This document shows, piece after piece, positions 18,147 through 26,419 of a DNA stretch of 64,000 bases. Positions within the stretch are counted from its first letter, which is position 1; each line of letters begins with the position of its first letter. A program made the translations under genes and the position numbers. The notes below the pieces were generated by a model. The model saw nothing but the letters and a program-made list of their open reading frames with translations. It was not told where the DNA came from and searched no databases. The DNA is from Burkholderiales bacterium PBB1. Lineage in GTDB: Bacteria; Pseudomonadota; Gammaproteobacteria; Burkholderiales; Burkholderiaceae_C. Location of the stretch: positions 930,001 to 994,000 of the forward strand of contig NKIN01000001.1 in assembly GCA_002255905.1 (NCBI GenBank), in the 5' to 3' direction.

Positions 18147-18542
18147 TCAGGCGATGACGCCATCCAGATACAGCCAGCGGCCGTTCTCGCGCACGAAGCG
18201 GCTGCGCTCGCGCAGGCGGTGCGCGCGGCCCCCGAGTTTGCTGCGGGCGACGAATTCGACGTGCGCGTGGTCGGCGTCCGTCTGTGCATGGCTCAGCACC
18301 TGCAGCCCCAGCCAGCGCAATCCGGGCTCGTGATGCAAGGGCGTGGAGGGGCGGGTGCTCGGATGCCAGGTGTCGTGCAGGTAGTCGTCAAGCTGCAGCG
18401 TGTAGGCGCTGTAGCGCGAGCGCATCAACGCCTCGGCAGTGGGTGCCATCAGGCGCTGCGCACCGGTGTGGAATCGGCCACAGCATTCGGTGTAGGGCAG
18501 GGCGGTGCCGCAGGGGCATTCGGGCTGAGAGGGTGTGGGCAT
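18147..18542 (-). CDS. YchJ family protein (SEC-C motif)
   Basis: A 131 aa protein of the YchJ/UPF0225 family. The N-terminal Cys-rich SEC-C-like motif CPCGTALPYTECCGRFH, ALMRSRYSAYTL, and the C-terminal NTF2-like half (VEFVARSK...RFVRENGRWLYLDG) are all typical. The cysteines probably bind zinc; the cellular role is not established. The start at 18542 gives the family length, although the frame is open far upstream. It follows the comEA-like gene and its terminator. Confidence 0.88.
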   Translation of the reverse strand: MPTPSQPECPCGTALPYTECCGRFHTGAQRLMAPTAEALMRSRYSAYTLQLDDYLHDTWHPSTRPSTPLHHEPGLRWLGLQVLSHAQTDADHAHVEFVARSKLGGRAHRLRERSRFVRENGRWLYLDGVIA

Positions 18543-18586
18543 GGGCGAAAGAGACTGGCAATGCGATGCATTTTCCGCGCGCCATG

Positions 18587-18610
18587 AAAAAGCCCCGCCA
18601 GTGCGGGGCT
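18587..18610 (-). terminator. Rho-independent terminator of the comEA-like gene
   Basis: On the minus strand AGCCCCGC-ACTG-GCGGGGCT is an 8-pair stem followed by TTTT. It lies 18 bases after the stop of the HhH protein gene and before the ychJ-like gene. Confidence 0.9.
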
Positions 18611-18628
18611 CGGTGGGGGCAGCGGGCC

Positions 18629-18961
18629 TTACTTTTTCAGTGCAGCTTCTTTCTTGTTGGCTTTGGGGGCGGGCTTGTTCGAGGCCACCAGCTCGGGCTT
18701 GAATTCGGCACCGTTGACCGTCAGGCCGTCTGCCGAGAATTTCGAGGCGTTGCCAGGGCCAACGCCCTTGACTCGGCTCACCACATCGGACCAGTCCTTG
18801 AACGCGCCGTTCTTGCGCTCGCCGAGGATCTTGGTGGACATGCTCGGGCCGATGCCCTTGACGGTTTCGAGTTCGGCTTGCGAGGCCTTGTTGAGTTCGA
18901 CGGCGGCTTGGGACGCAAAGGCGACGGTGGCCATCAGCAGGGCGATGAGGGTGCGGATCAT
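18629..18961 (-). CDS. ComEA-like helix-hairpin-helix protein
   Basis: A 110 aa exported DNA-binding protein candidate. A signal peptide (MIRTLIALLMATVAFASQA, cleavage near residue 19-20) is followed directly by a helix-hairpin-helix domain (VELNKASQAELETVKGIGPS to VKGVGPGNASKF, residues ~21-75). The tail is rich in Lys and Ala. In naturally competent bacteria ComEA is the periplasmic DNA receptor, but short HhH proteins of this kind are widespread in Burkholderiales and are not proof of competence. A strong terminator follows. Confidence 0.85.
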   Translation of the reverse strand: MIRTLIALLMATVAFASQAAVELNKASQAELETVKGIGPSMSTKILGERKNGAFKDWSDVVSRVKGVGPGNASKFSADGLTVNGAEFKPELVASNKPAPKANKKEAALKK

Positions 18962-19290
18962 GTGGGTCTCCAGACGGTTCAGGTTGAGGGAATCGGTCGG
19001 ATGCCAGATGGCTCGACCTGTTGGAAATTCTGGAGACCGGTGTCGCGTTTGGCTGTCCCCTCCGGGAGTGCCCTCGGCCGGGGGCGCGCGCGGCGTTCAC
19101 CTGTAGCGCGGCCTCTGAAGCCAGTGGCCGAGCAGCTCCCTCTGAGGTGTGTCGCCCCGTGGACGCAACCCTTGCCGCGCAGGCGCGGCTGCCCCATGGC
19201 CGCACTTGATATAACCCGGGCCTGACCGCTGTCCACGCACACCATGAACCTGAACGCCTGCGCTCATCGCGCTCTGCCGGGAGTCGCGCC
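18962..19290. other. Divergent intergenic region upstream of rfaE1
   Basis: The 329 bases between the ComEA-like gene and rfaE1 must hold both promoters. A TATAAC at 19210-19215 could be the rfaE1 -10 box, but no good -35 was found. A 16-codon frame, ATG 19244 to TGA 19292-19294, ends overlapping the rfaE1 GTG (GTGA) and could couple translation, though it has no clear ribosome site. No other gene was seen. Confidence 0.4.
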
Positions 19291-20220
19291 GTGATTCCAA
19301 CGTCGCCTGAGCTGGCCCAGCGCCGCGTGCTCGTCGTGGGCGACGTGATGCTCGACCGCTACTGGCATGGCGCGGTCGAGCGCATTTCGCCCGAAGCACC
19401 GGTGCCAGTGGTGCGTGTCGCGCGAGAAGAAGAGCGTCTTGGCGGCGCCGCCAACGTGGCGTTGAATGTCAAGACACTGGGTGCGCAGGTGACGCTGCTG
19501 ACGGTGGTGGGCCATGACGAGGCTGCCACTCGCCTGCGCGCGCTTCTGGCACAGCACGGCATCGAAGCCTGCCTGGGCGAGGATGCGTCGCTGCGGACCA
19601 TCGTCAAGCTGCGCGTGATCGGCCGCTCTCAGCAACTGCTGCGCATCGATTTCGAGAACGATCCCGACCACGAGGTGCTGACCCAGGCGCTCGAGGCCTT
19701 CGAGCAGCAGCTGCCTCGGCACGACGCGGTGCTGTTCTCGGATTACGGCAAGGGCGGGCTGACACATATCACCCGGATGATTGAACTGGCGCGTGCGGCC
19801 GGCAAGCCGGTGCTGGTCGATCCCAAGGGCAGCGACTACGCCCGCTACGCCGGTGCCAGCGTGATCACACCGAACCGGGGCGAATTGGCGCAAGTGGTGG
19901 GCCCCTGGCGCGGCGAAGCGCAACTGCTGGAGCGCGCGCAGGCACTGCGCGTCCGGCTGGGCGTGGGCTCGCTGTTGCTGACCCGATCGGAAGATGGCAT
20001 GAGCCTGTTCGACGAGCACGGCGCGGTGCACCAGCCGGCACAGACCCGCGAAGTGTTCGATGTCACCGGTGCTGGCGACACCGTGATCGCGACCATGGCC
20101 GTGCTGCTTGCCGCCGGGCTGAGCGCACGCGAGGCGATGCCGCATGCCAACCGCGCCGGCGGCCTCGTCGTCGGCAAGTTCGGCACCGCCAGCGTCAGCC
20201 ACGCCGAACTGTTCGGTTGA
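19291..20220 (+). CDS. rfaE1: D-glycero-beta-D-manno-heptose-7-phosphate kinase
   Basis: A 309 aa PfkB-family sugar kinase of the RfaE domain I (HldA) type. It phosphorylates heptose-7-phosphate at C1 in the pathway to ADP-heptose for lipopolysaccharide core. It shows VLVVGDVMLDRYWHG near the start, ERLGGAANVALNVKTLGA, and the PfkB anion-hole signature DVTGAGDTVIATMAV with the catalytic Asp. The separate nucleotidyltransferase domain II of the E. coli bifunctional HldE is absent, as usual in betaproteobacteria. The GTG start at 19291 is the only fitting start. Confidence 0.93.
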   Translation: MIPTSPELAQRRVLVVGDVMLDRYWHGAVERISPEAPVPVVRVAREEERLGGAANVALNVKTLGAQVTLLTVVGHDEAATRLRALLAQHGIEACLGEDASLRTIVKLRVIGRSQQLLRIDFENDPDHEVLTQALEAFEQQLPRHDAVLFSDYGKGGLTHITRMIELARAAGKPVLVDPKGSDYARYAGASVITPNRGELAQVVGPWRGEAQLLERAQALRVRLGVGSLLLTRSEDGMSLFDEHGAVHQPAQTREVFDVTGAGDTVIATMAVLLAAGLSAREAMPHANRAGGLVVGKFGTASVSHAELFG

Positions 20221-20235
20221 ACTCGGCGCTTCGGC

Positions 20236-20892
20236 TCAGCGCGCCCGTCGGAAGGTCAGGTTGATCCGCTGCTCGCCGGTCAGCGGGTGAGAGCCTGGCT
20301 TCAGGGGCAACACGCCATGGTGGAAGAAGCGCGCTGGGCCGCCCCATACCGCGACGTCGCCGTGCACCAGCGGGATGCGCCTCGTCGGGTCGCTGCGCTG
20401 GGGCCCGCCGAACTGGAACATCGCCGGCAAGCCCAGCGATACCGAGACGATGGGTGCGCGACCATCGCGCTCATCGCGGTCCTGGTGCAGCGTCAAGCGC
20501 GCGCCCGGCACATAGCGATTGATCAGGCACACGTCGGGATCGAAGCCGTGGAATCCTGCCTGCGCCGCCGCGATGGCAGCCAGTTCGCCGAACACCTTGG
20601 GCATCGCCGGCCAGGGCTTGCCGCTGTCGGGGTCGATCGGGTCGTAGCGATAGCCTCGGCGGTCGCTGACCCAGCCGGCCGCACCGCAGCTGGTCATCGC
20701 CACCGACATGCGAAAGCCGCCCGGCGTGATCAGGTGCCGCCAGGGGGCTTGCGCCGTGACTTCGTCGACGGCGGCGAGCAGGTCTCGATCGAAGGTCCGC
20801 GCCCCGCCGCGCCACACGATGGCGCCGTCAGCCAACGGTTCAACGCGTGGGGCCTCTTCGATGTCCTCGAAGAGGGCCAGGTTGCCAGCCAT
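20236..20892 (-). CDS. alkB: AlkB family 2-oxoglutarate/Fe(II) DNA repair dioxygenase
   Basis: AlkB (218 aa) oxidatively removes methyl groups from 1-methyladenine and 3-methylcytosine. The iron ligands are H136 and D138 (LTLHQDRDE) and H192 (FFHHGVLPLKPG). The 2-oxoglutarate site is R209 and R215 in RINLTFR. The substrate loop MSVAMTSCGAAGWVSDRRGYRY matches the E. coli protein. It lies 17 bases after ada on the same strand, an adaptive-response pair. It is convergent with rfaE1. Confidence 0.95.
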   Translation of the reverse strand: MAGNLALFEDIEEAPRVEPLADGAIVWRGGARTFDRDLLAAVDEVTAQAPWRHLITPGGFRMSVAMTSCGAAGWVSDRRGYRYDPIDPDSGKPWPAMPKVFGELAAIAAAQAGFHGFDPDVCLINRYVPGARLTLHQDRDERDGRAPIVSVSLGLPAMFQFGGPQRSDPTRRIPLVHGDVAVWGGPARFFHHGVLPLKPGSHPLTGEQRINLTFRRAR

Positions 20893-20909
20893 CTTGCTGC
20901 GCTGCGGCG

Positions 20910-21770
20910 TCAAGCGCCCGTGGCAGCGGCGGCCTCGCGCAACAGCAGTGCGCGCTTGCGCTCGATGCCCCAGCGGTAGCCTGAAATGCTGCCATCGATG
21001 CGCAGCACCCGGTGGCACGGAACGGCGACCGCCACCGGATTGGCGGCACAGGCGCTCGCCACGGCGCGCACCGCGCTGGGCGAGCCGATGCGCTGGGCGA
21101 CGTCGCTGTAGCTGGCCGTCTGGCCGGCCGGGATACTGCGCAGGGCCTGCCACACCCTGAGCTGAAACGCCGTGCCTTGCAGGTCCAGCGGCAACGACAA
21201 GCCGATGCGCGGCGCTTCAATGAAGCCCACCACGTGCGCCACGGTCTGCTCGAAGTCGGCATCGCCGCCGATCAGGTGCGCCTTCGGGAAGCGGTCCTGG
21301 AGGTCGCGCAGCAGCAGATCCGGGTCGTCGCCGAGCAGGATGGCGCACACGCCGCGCGTACTTTGCGCCACCAGGATCGCACCGAGTGAACTCTGGCCAA
21401 TCGCGAAGCGGATCTGCATGGCCGCCCCGCCCGCGCGGTACGCCGTGGGCGTCATGCCCAGGACCTCGTTCGATTCTTCGTAGAAGCGGCTGTTGGAGGC
21501 ATAGCCCGCGTCGAGGAGGGCTTGTGTCACCGATGCCGCACCTGGCAGTGCGTCGCGCACGCGTCGGGCGCGGTGGGCTCGCGCATAGTCGCTGGGCGTC
21601 ACCCCGGTCACTGCCTTGAAAACGCGGTGCAGGTGGTAGGGGCTGAGCCCGGCTTTCACCGCGAGTTCAGCGAGCGTTGGCGGCGGCTCTGCGTGTTCGA
21701 TGTGGCGGCAAAGATCGGCCACCATGCAGGCGTGTGGCGAAACGGGCGGGGCGTTGTCATCGACGTGCAT
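20910..21770 (-). CDS. ada: Ada-like AraC regulator/O6-methylguanine-DNA methyltransferase
   Basis: A 286 aa fusion of an AraC-type DNA-binding domain (residues ~15-112, with LAELAVKAGLSPYHLHRVFK and ALDAGY-type second helix-turn-helix) and a methyltransferase domain (residues ~118-283) whose acceptor cysteine is C252 in AVPCHRVLRIDG. The N-terminal zinc domain of E. coli Ada that senses methyl phosphotriesters is missing. The protein therefore repairs O6-methylguanine but cannot be switched on by the classical route. It sits directly upstream of alkB and is probably its regulator. Confidence 0.93.
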   Translation of the reverse strand: MHVDDNAPPVSPHACMVADLCRHIEHAEPPPTLAELAVKAGLSPYHLHRVFKAVTGVTPSDYARAHRARRVRDALPGAASVTQALLDAGYASNSRFYEESNEVLGMTPTAYRAGGAAMQIRFAIGQSSLGAILVAQSTRGVCAILLGDDPDLLLRDLQDRFPKAHLIGGDADFEQTVAHVVGFIEAPRIGLSLPLDLQGTAFQLRVWQALRSIPAGQTASYSDVAQRIGSPSAVRAVASACAANPVAVAVPCHRVLRIDGSISGYRWGIERKRALLLREAAAATGA

Positions 21771-21804
21771 CGGCGGGTCCCTGGCGTGCGGTGGTTCGGA
21801 CTTC

Positions 21805-21824
21805 AGGGTCCCAATTTAGACCCT
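21805..21824. repeat. Inverted repeat upstream of ada
   Basis: AGGGTC-N8-GACCCT lies 35-54 bases upstream of the ada start, in the gap that must contain the ada-alkB promoter. An AT-rich centre (AATTTA) is enclosed. It could be an operator. It does not match the E. coli Ada box, which would not be expected for a protein lacking the sensor domain. Confidence 0.4.
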
Positions 21825-21900
21825 TGCGCACGGGCCTGCACTCCGATTCTTGCGATTCATGGCAGTTCGCCTGTCGGCTCGCTTTCTTGCTGAGAGATGC

Positions 21901-23025
21901 TCAATCGGATTGCCCGAGCTTGACCTTCAGATCGATCTTGGCCCCTTGGCGCAGCACGGTCAGCGTCACCGTGTCGCCCGGCTGGTGCCGCTCGAACTGC
22001 TCAAGCATGGATTCGAGCGCAGCAACGGGCTCTTTGTCGACGGCGACGATCAAGTCGCCGGCGATCACGCCGCCCGACGCCGATCGGCGGAACGGCCGCA
22101 GGCCCACGTCGGCCGCCGAACTGTCGGGAGCGACACCGACGATGGCGATCCCCAGAGGCAGCTTCAGCGCACGATTGAACTCCGGTGGCGCAGCCGAAAT
22201 GCCCAGAGACGGGCGCGGGATGCGGCCGTTGCGGATCAGCCGCGGCACGATGCGGTTGACCTCGTCGGCCGGGATCGCGAAGCCGATCCCGGCGCTGGTG
22301 CCGCTCGGGCTGTAGATGGCGGTGTTGATGCCGATCAGCCGGCCCGCCGAATCGATCAGCGGCCCACCAGAGTTGCCTGGGTTGATCGCCGCATCGGTCT
22401 GGATCGCGCCGCGGATGGGGCGACGGGTCACGGATTCGATCTCGCGGTTCAGTGCGCTGACGATGCCGGTGGTCAGCGTCTGGTCCAGCCCGAACGGGTT
22501 GCCGATCGCATAGACCTTCTGGCCCACCTGCAGGTTGCCGCTTTGGCCCAGTGCGATCGCCTTCAGCTTGGCTGCAGGCGCATCGATGCGCAGCACCGCG
22601 ATGTCGCGGTCAGGGAACACGCCCACCAGCGATGCGCTGTAGGTGCTTTGATCGGCCAGCGTGACCCGCGCGCCGTTGGCACCCTGGATCACATGGAAGT
22701 TGGTGACGATGTGGCCGCGGTCGTCCCACATGAAGCCTGTACCGGTACCCCGCGGCACCTGCGACACATCGGTCGAGAAAAGGCTCGCCGCACGCTCCAG
22801 CGTCGTGATGTGCACCACCGACGGCGATACGGACTTGAACACCTCGATGTTGTTGAGCTCGTCGGCGGCCAGATCGCCACGCGCCAACACGGCGCGCGGT
22901 GCCGCGCGGGTGGCCGAGTCGGACGCCGCCACCGCGTCAGAGGCGCTGTGCAAGCTCCAGCCGAGCATCGCGCCAGCGAGCAGCGCGATCAACAGCAGCG
23001 ATGGTGCCGCGCGAGATCGAGGCAT
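21901..23025 (-). CDS. HtrA/DegS-type trypsin-like serine protease with one PDZ domain
   Basis: A 374 aa periplasmic protease anchored by an N-terminal hydrophobic segment (LLLIALLAGAMLGWSL, residues ~10-25). The catalytic triad is H111 (VTNFHVIQ), D141 (FPDRDIAVL) and S219 (INPGNSGGPL). A single C-terminal PDZ domain covers residues ~270-370. The single PDZ and membrane anchor suit a DegS/DegQ-like quality-control protease; target unknown. The start at 23025 is just before the hydrophobic segment and 1 base from the hsp20 stop, so it is coupled to the two small heat-shock genes. Confidence 0.92.
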   Translation of the reverse strand: MPRSRAAPSLLLIALLAGAMLGWSLHSASDAVAASDSATRAAPRAVLARGDLAADELNNIEVFKSVSPSVVHITTLERAASLFSTDVSQVPRGTGTGFMWDDRGHIVTNFHVIQGANGARVTLADQSTYSASLVGVFPDRDIAVLRIDAPAAKLKAIALGQSGNLQVGQKVYAIGNPFGLDQTLTTGIVSALNREIESVTRRPIRGAIQTDAAINPGNSGGPLIDSAGRLIGINTAIYSPSGTSAGIGFAIPADEVNRIVPRLIRNGRIPRPSLGISAAPPEFNRALKLPLGIAIVGVAPDSSAADVGLRPFRRSASGGVIAGDLIVAVDKEPVAALESMLEQFERHQPGDTVTLTVLRQGAKIDLKVKLGQSD

Positions 23026-23026
23026 C

Positions 23027-23392
23027 TCAGCCAACGCGTACCTCGATGTGGCGCGGTTGCATGGCGGCCAGCTTGGGGATGCGCAGCCGCAGCACACCAT
23101 CCTTGAGCTGAGCATCGATGCCTGAGGTGTCGAGCTCCTTGCTCAGCGTGAACGAGCGGCGGTAGCGAGCGGCGCGCACTTCGGCGAATGCCGGGTCGAA
23201 TGCCGTCGGTGTGTCGATGGAGACCTTGCCTTCGAGGCTCAAGGTGGTGCCTTGGACCTGGATGTCGAGTTCGTCCTTCTTGACGCCAGGCAGATCGGCC
23301 AGCAAGGTGATGCCGGCAGTGTCCTCGACCACGTCGACGCGTGGCAGCAGGCAGACCGTGGTGTCGGCGGGGGTGGTTCGGGTGCTTTTCAT
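23027..23392 (-). CDS. Small heat shock protein, Hsp20 family (second copy)
   Basis: A 121 aa alpha-crystallin-type chaperone. The domain spans residues ~18-110 with LPRVDVVEDTAGITLLADLPGV at its start, GTTLSLEGK, and the dimer-loop ERRSFTL equivalent RYRRSFTLSKEL. The C-terminal LRLRIPKL contains the I-x-I/L-like anchoring motif. ATG at 23392 with AGGAG 6 bases before. It lies 26 bases downstream of another Hsp20 gene and 1 base before the protease gene. Confidence 0.92.
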   Translation of the reverse strand: MKSTRTTPADTTVCLLPRVDVVEDTAGITLLADLPGVKKDELDIQVQGTTLSLEGKVSIDTPTAFDPAFAEVRAARYRRSFTLSKELDTSGIDAQLKDGVLRLRIPKLAAMQPRHIEVRVG

Positions 23393-23418
23393 CGGAACAT
23401 CTCCTGTGGCCGTTCGAT

Positions 23419-23871
23419 TCACTCGATGGCGATGCGTTGGGGCTGCACTGCCTCGCGGCGGCACAGGCTGACGTGCAGCACGCCATCTCGGTAGGTCGCA
23501 CGGACCTGATTCGGATCAACGTCCTCGGGCAAGTTGATCGTCCGGCGGAACTTGCCGCTGTAGCGCTCGCGACCATGCACGCTGGTCTTCGGCGACTCGG
23601 GTGGCAGGTCGCTGGTGCGTTCGCCAGCGATCGTCAGCACAGCGCGGTCCAGGGTGACTTCAGTGCGGCTGGCATCGATGCCGGGCGCGAACACATGGAC
23701 GTCGACGGCCTGCGGGCTGTGGCTCACATTGATGGCGGGATAGCCGCTGCCGGCGGTCGATCGGATCGCCCGCGAGGTACCGCCCCAGCCGAACATCGAG
23801 TCAAACTCGCCGCGCACGCGGTCGAGGTCTGAAAGGTACCGGCTCGGGACACTCAGGTAGGTGTCGTACAT
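23419..23871 (-). CDS. Small heat shock protein, Hsp20 family (first copy)
   Basis: A 150 aa alpha-crystallin-type chaperone that holds unfolding proteins. The N-terminal arm (MYDTYLSVPSRYLSDLDRV...MFGWGG) is longer than that of its neighbour. The crystallin domain runs from about residue 45 (YPAINVSHSPQAVDVHVFAPGI) to the end, with RYSGKFRRTINLPEDVD and DGVLHVSLCRRE. It is the first gene of a three-gene heat-shock operon, preceded by a sigma-32-type promoter and a hairpin over its ribosome site. The two Hsp20 copies are quite different in sequence and may form mixed oligomers. Confidence 0.94.
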   Translation of the reverse strand: MYDTYLSVPSRYLSDLDRVRGEFDSMFGWGGTSRAIRSTAGSGYPAINVSHSPQAVDVHVFAPGIDASRTEVTLDRAVLTIAGERTSDLPPESPKTSVHGRERYSGKFRRTINLPEDVDPNQVRATYRDGVLHVSLCRREAVQPQRIAIE

Positions 23872-23879
23872 GGTGATTT

Positions 23880-23918
23880 CTCCATCGTCGGGCGGGCTCT
23901 GGTGTCGAGCCGATGGAG
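23880..23918 (-). promoter_or_regulatory. Candidate RNA thermometer hairpin masking the hsp20 ribosome site
   Basis: On the minus strand CTCCATCG (23918-23911) pairs perfectly with CGATGGAG (23887-23880). The inner part can add GCTC-GACACCA-GAGC. The GGAG in the 3' arm is the Shine-Dalgarno sequence of hsp20, eight bases before its ATG, so the folded leader would block translation and melting would free it. The 8-pair arm is at the very 5' end of the predicted transcript, so the exact start site decides how much of it is made. Confidence 0.5.
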
Positions 23919-23921
23919 ATG

Positions 23922-23949
23922 AAATGGCTGCTGCTGCGCAGGTTTCAAG
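23922..23949 (-). promoter_or_regulatory. Sigma-32 (heat shock) promoter of the hsp20-hsp20-protease operon
   Basis: CTTGAAA (23949-23943), a 13-base spacer, then AGCCATTT (23929-23922) match the sigma-32 consensus CTTGAAA / CCCCATnT well. The expected start is about 23915-23920, giving a leader of about 45-50 bases. The -35 box overlaps the stop codon of the upstream DUF3717/DUF1289 gene. Confidence 0.75.
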
Positions 23950-24370
23950 AGGGCGCTGTTGGCGTGGCCTCGTGCGCGCGCTCGGCGTAGCGGTTGAAGC
24001 GCCAGGCCGTGCCGTCCATCGTGATGCGCCGCCAGGTGCCGCGCTTCTCGGCCGGCGACATCATGGTCCAGTTCTGCACCTCGTCAAAGGTGCGCCCGCA
24101 GCCCTTGCAGACCGCGTCGCCCTGGCTGGTCGAGCAGATCGCGATGCAAGGGGCATCGGGGGTGGTGGCGTACCAGGTCAACCATGCCTCTCGCGCGGCG
24201 GCGGGCATGCTGACGTCGTCGCATTCGCTTTCGCGGTAGTACACCATCAGCGCGTACACCTCGGCCAGCGCCCGGACCTCGCGACAAGCCGTGATGCCGT
24301 CGGGAGACGGCGAGCGCTCGCGCCACCAGTTGATGGCGCTTTCGATGTCGGTGATGTGGATGCCGGCCAT
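23945..24370 (-). CDS. DUF3717-DUF1289 fusion protein
   Basis: A 141 aa protein joining two uncharacterised domains. Residues 1-70 (MAGIHITDIESAINWWRERS and ACREVRALAEVYALMVYYRE) are DUF3717, which is largely confined to Burkholderiales. Residues ~74-115 (PCIAICSTSQGDAVCKGCGR, then TFDEVQNW) are DUF1289, a short Cys-rich motif with four Cys likely to bind zinc or a cluster. Neither domain has a proven function. The fusion suggests they act together. It lies upstream of the heat-shock operon on the same strand, with the operon promoter overlapping its stop. Confidence 0.85.
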   Translation of the reverse strand: MAGIHITDIESAINWWRERSPSPDGITACREVRALAEVYALMVYYRESECDDVSMPAAAREAWLTWYATTPDAPCIAICSTSQGDAVCKGCGRTFDEVQNWTMMSPAEKRGTWRRITMDGTAWRFNRYAERAHEATPTAPS

Positions 24371-24899
24371 GGGGATTGTTCAAGCGGACGGCAAGGATAC
24401 TGCCGCTGCGGCAGGCACTCAGCGAGCCGCGGCCAGTGACTGCGGCGTTTCGGACTGCGCTTTTGCGCGATGAATGCCGTACCGACCTGCGCCGATGGCG
24501 TGTGAGTGCGTCGCTGCGAATCCAGGCCGAGTGATCACTGGGTCTTCCCTGCTGTAACGATTCAGGGTAAACTCTCAGGCTTCGCTCGCATCGACGATCA
24601 CTCGCCTACAGGTTGGCGAAGTTGTTGTGATCGATGCTCGTTCATCCCCTCTGACCTCGTTCGAGTCAGCCCACGTTGTTCTGTGCGGCAGGTCTCGATA
24701 GCGCTTTGAGCCGGTGCCTTCACCCGATGGCATGGGCACGCAACGGTTGGCGGCGATGCCGTCGCTTGACTGTTCTGCTTCACCGTTCTCAAAGCGAACC
24801 TTCTCCCAGCGACCTGACCTCGTCGGTTCATTGAACCGGCAGGTGCCTCATGGCGTTGCGCCGTTGTGCGCAGCGTCGGCACCGCATTTGAAAGTACGT
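24371..24899 (+). promoter_or_regulatory. Long leader region of the DEAD-box helicase gene
   Basis: There are 529 bases between the divergent DUF3717 gene and the helicase ATG. A weak promoter, TTCCCT-N17-TAAACT (24545-24573), would give a leader of about 320 bases. Within it a long stem-loop can form at 24589-24636 (GATCAC/GTGATC and CGCC/GGCG around TACAGGTT). A second lies at 24824-24838 (CGGTTCA-T-TGAACCG, flanked by ACCTG/CAGGT). The helicase frame stays open upstream to 24714, but that part lacks family similarity and I take it as leader. Long structured leaders are known on RNA-helicase and cold-shock mRNAs. Confidence 0.45.
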
Positions 24900-26348
<1,449 letters not shown>

Positions 26349-26369
26349 GCGACAGGTCTCACGCTCGAT

Positions 26370-26398
26370 AAAAAAGCCCGCGTCAGCGGGCTTTTTTC
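26370..26398. terminator. Bidirectional terminator between the helicase and brkB-like genes
   Basis: AAAAAAGCCCGC-GTCA-GCGGGCTTTTTT has A and T tracts on both sides, so it can end transcription of the helicase (plus) and of the convergent YihY/BrkB gene (minus). Confidence 0.93.
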
Positions 26399-26419
26399 TT
26401 GTGCTCGACGGGTCAGGGT

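Noticed and set aside
24714-24899. 62-residue N-terminal extension of the DEAD-box helicase
   Set aside because: It has no similarity to the family, and the segment contains strong hairpins; the ATG at 24900 begins the conserved domain.
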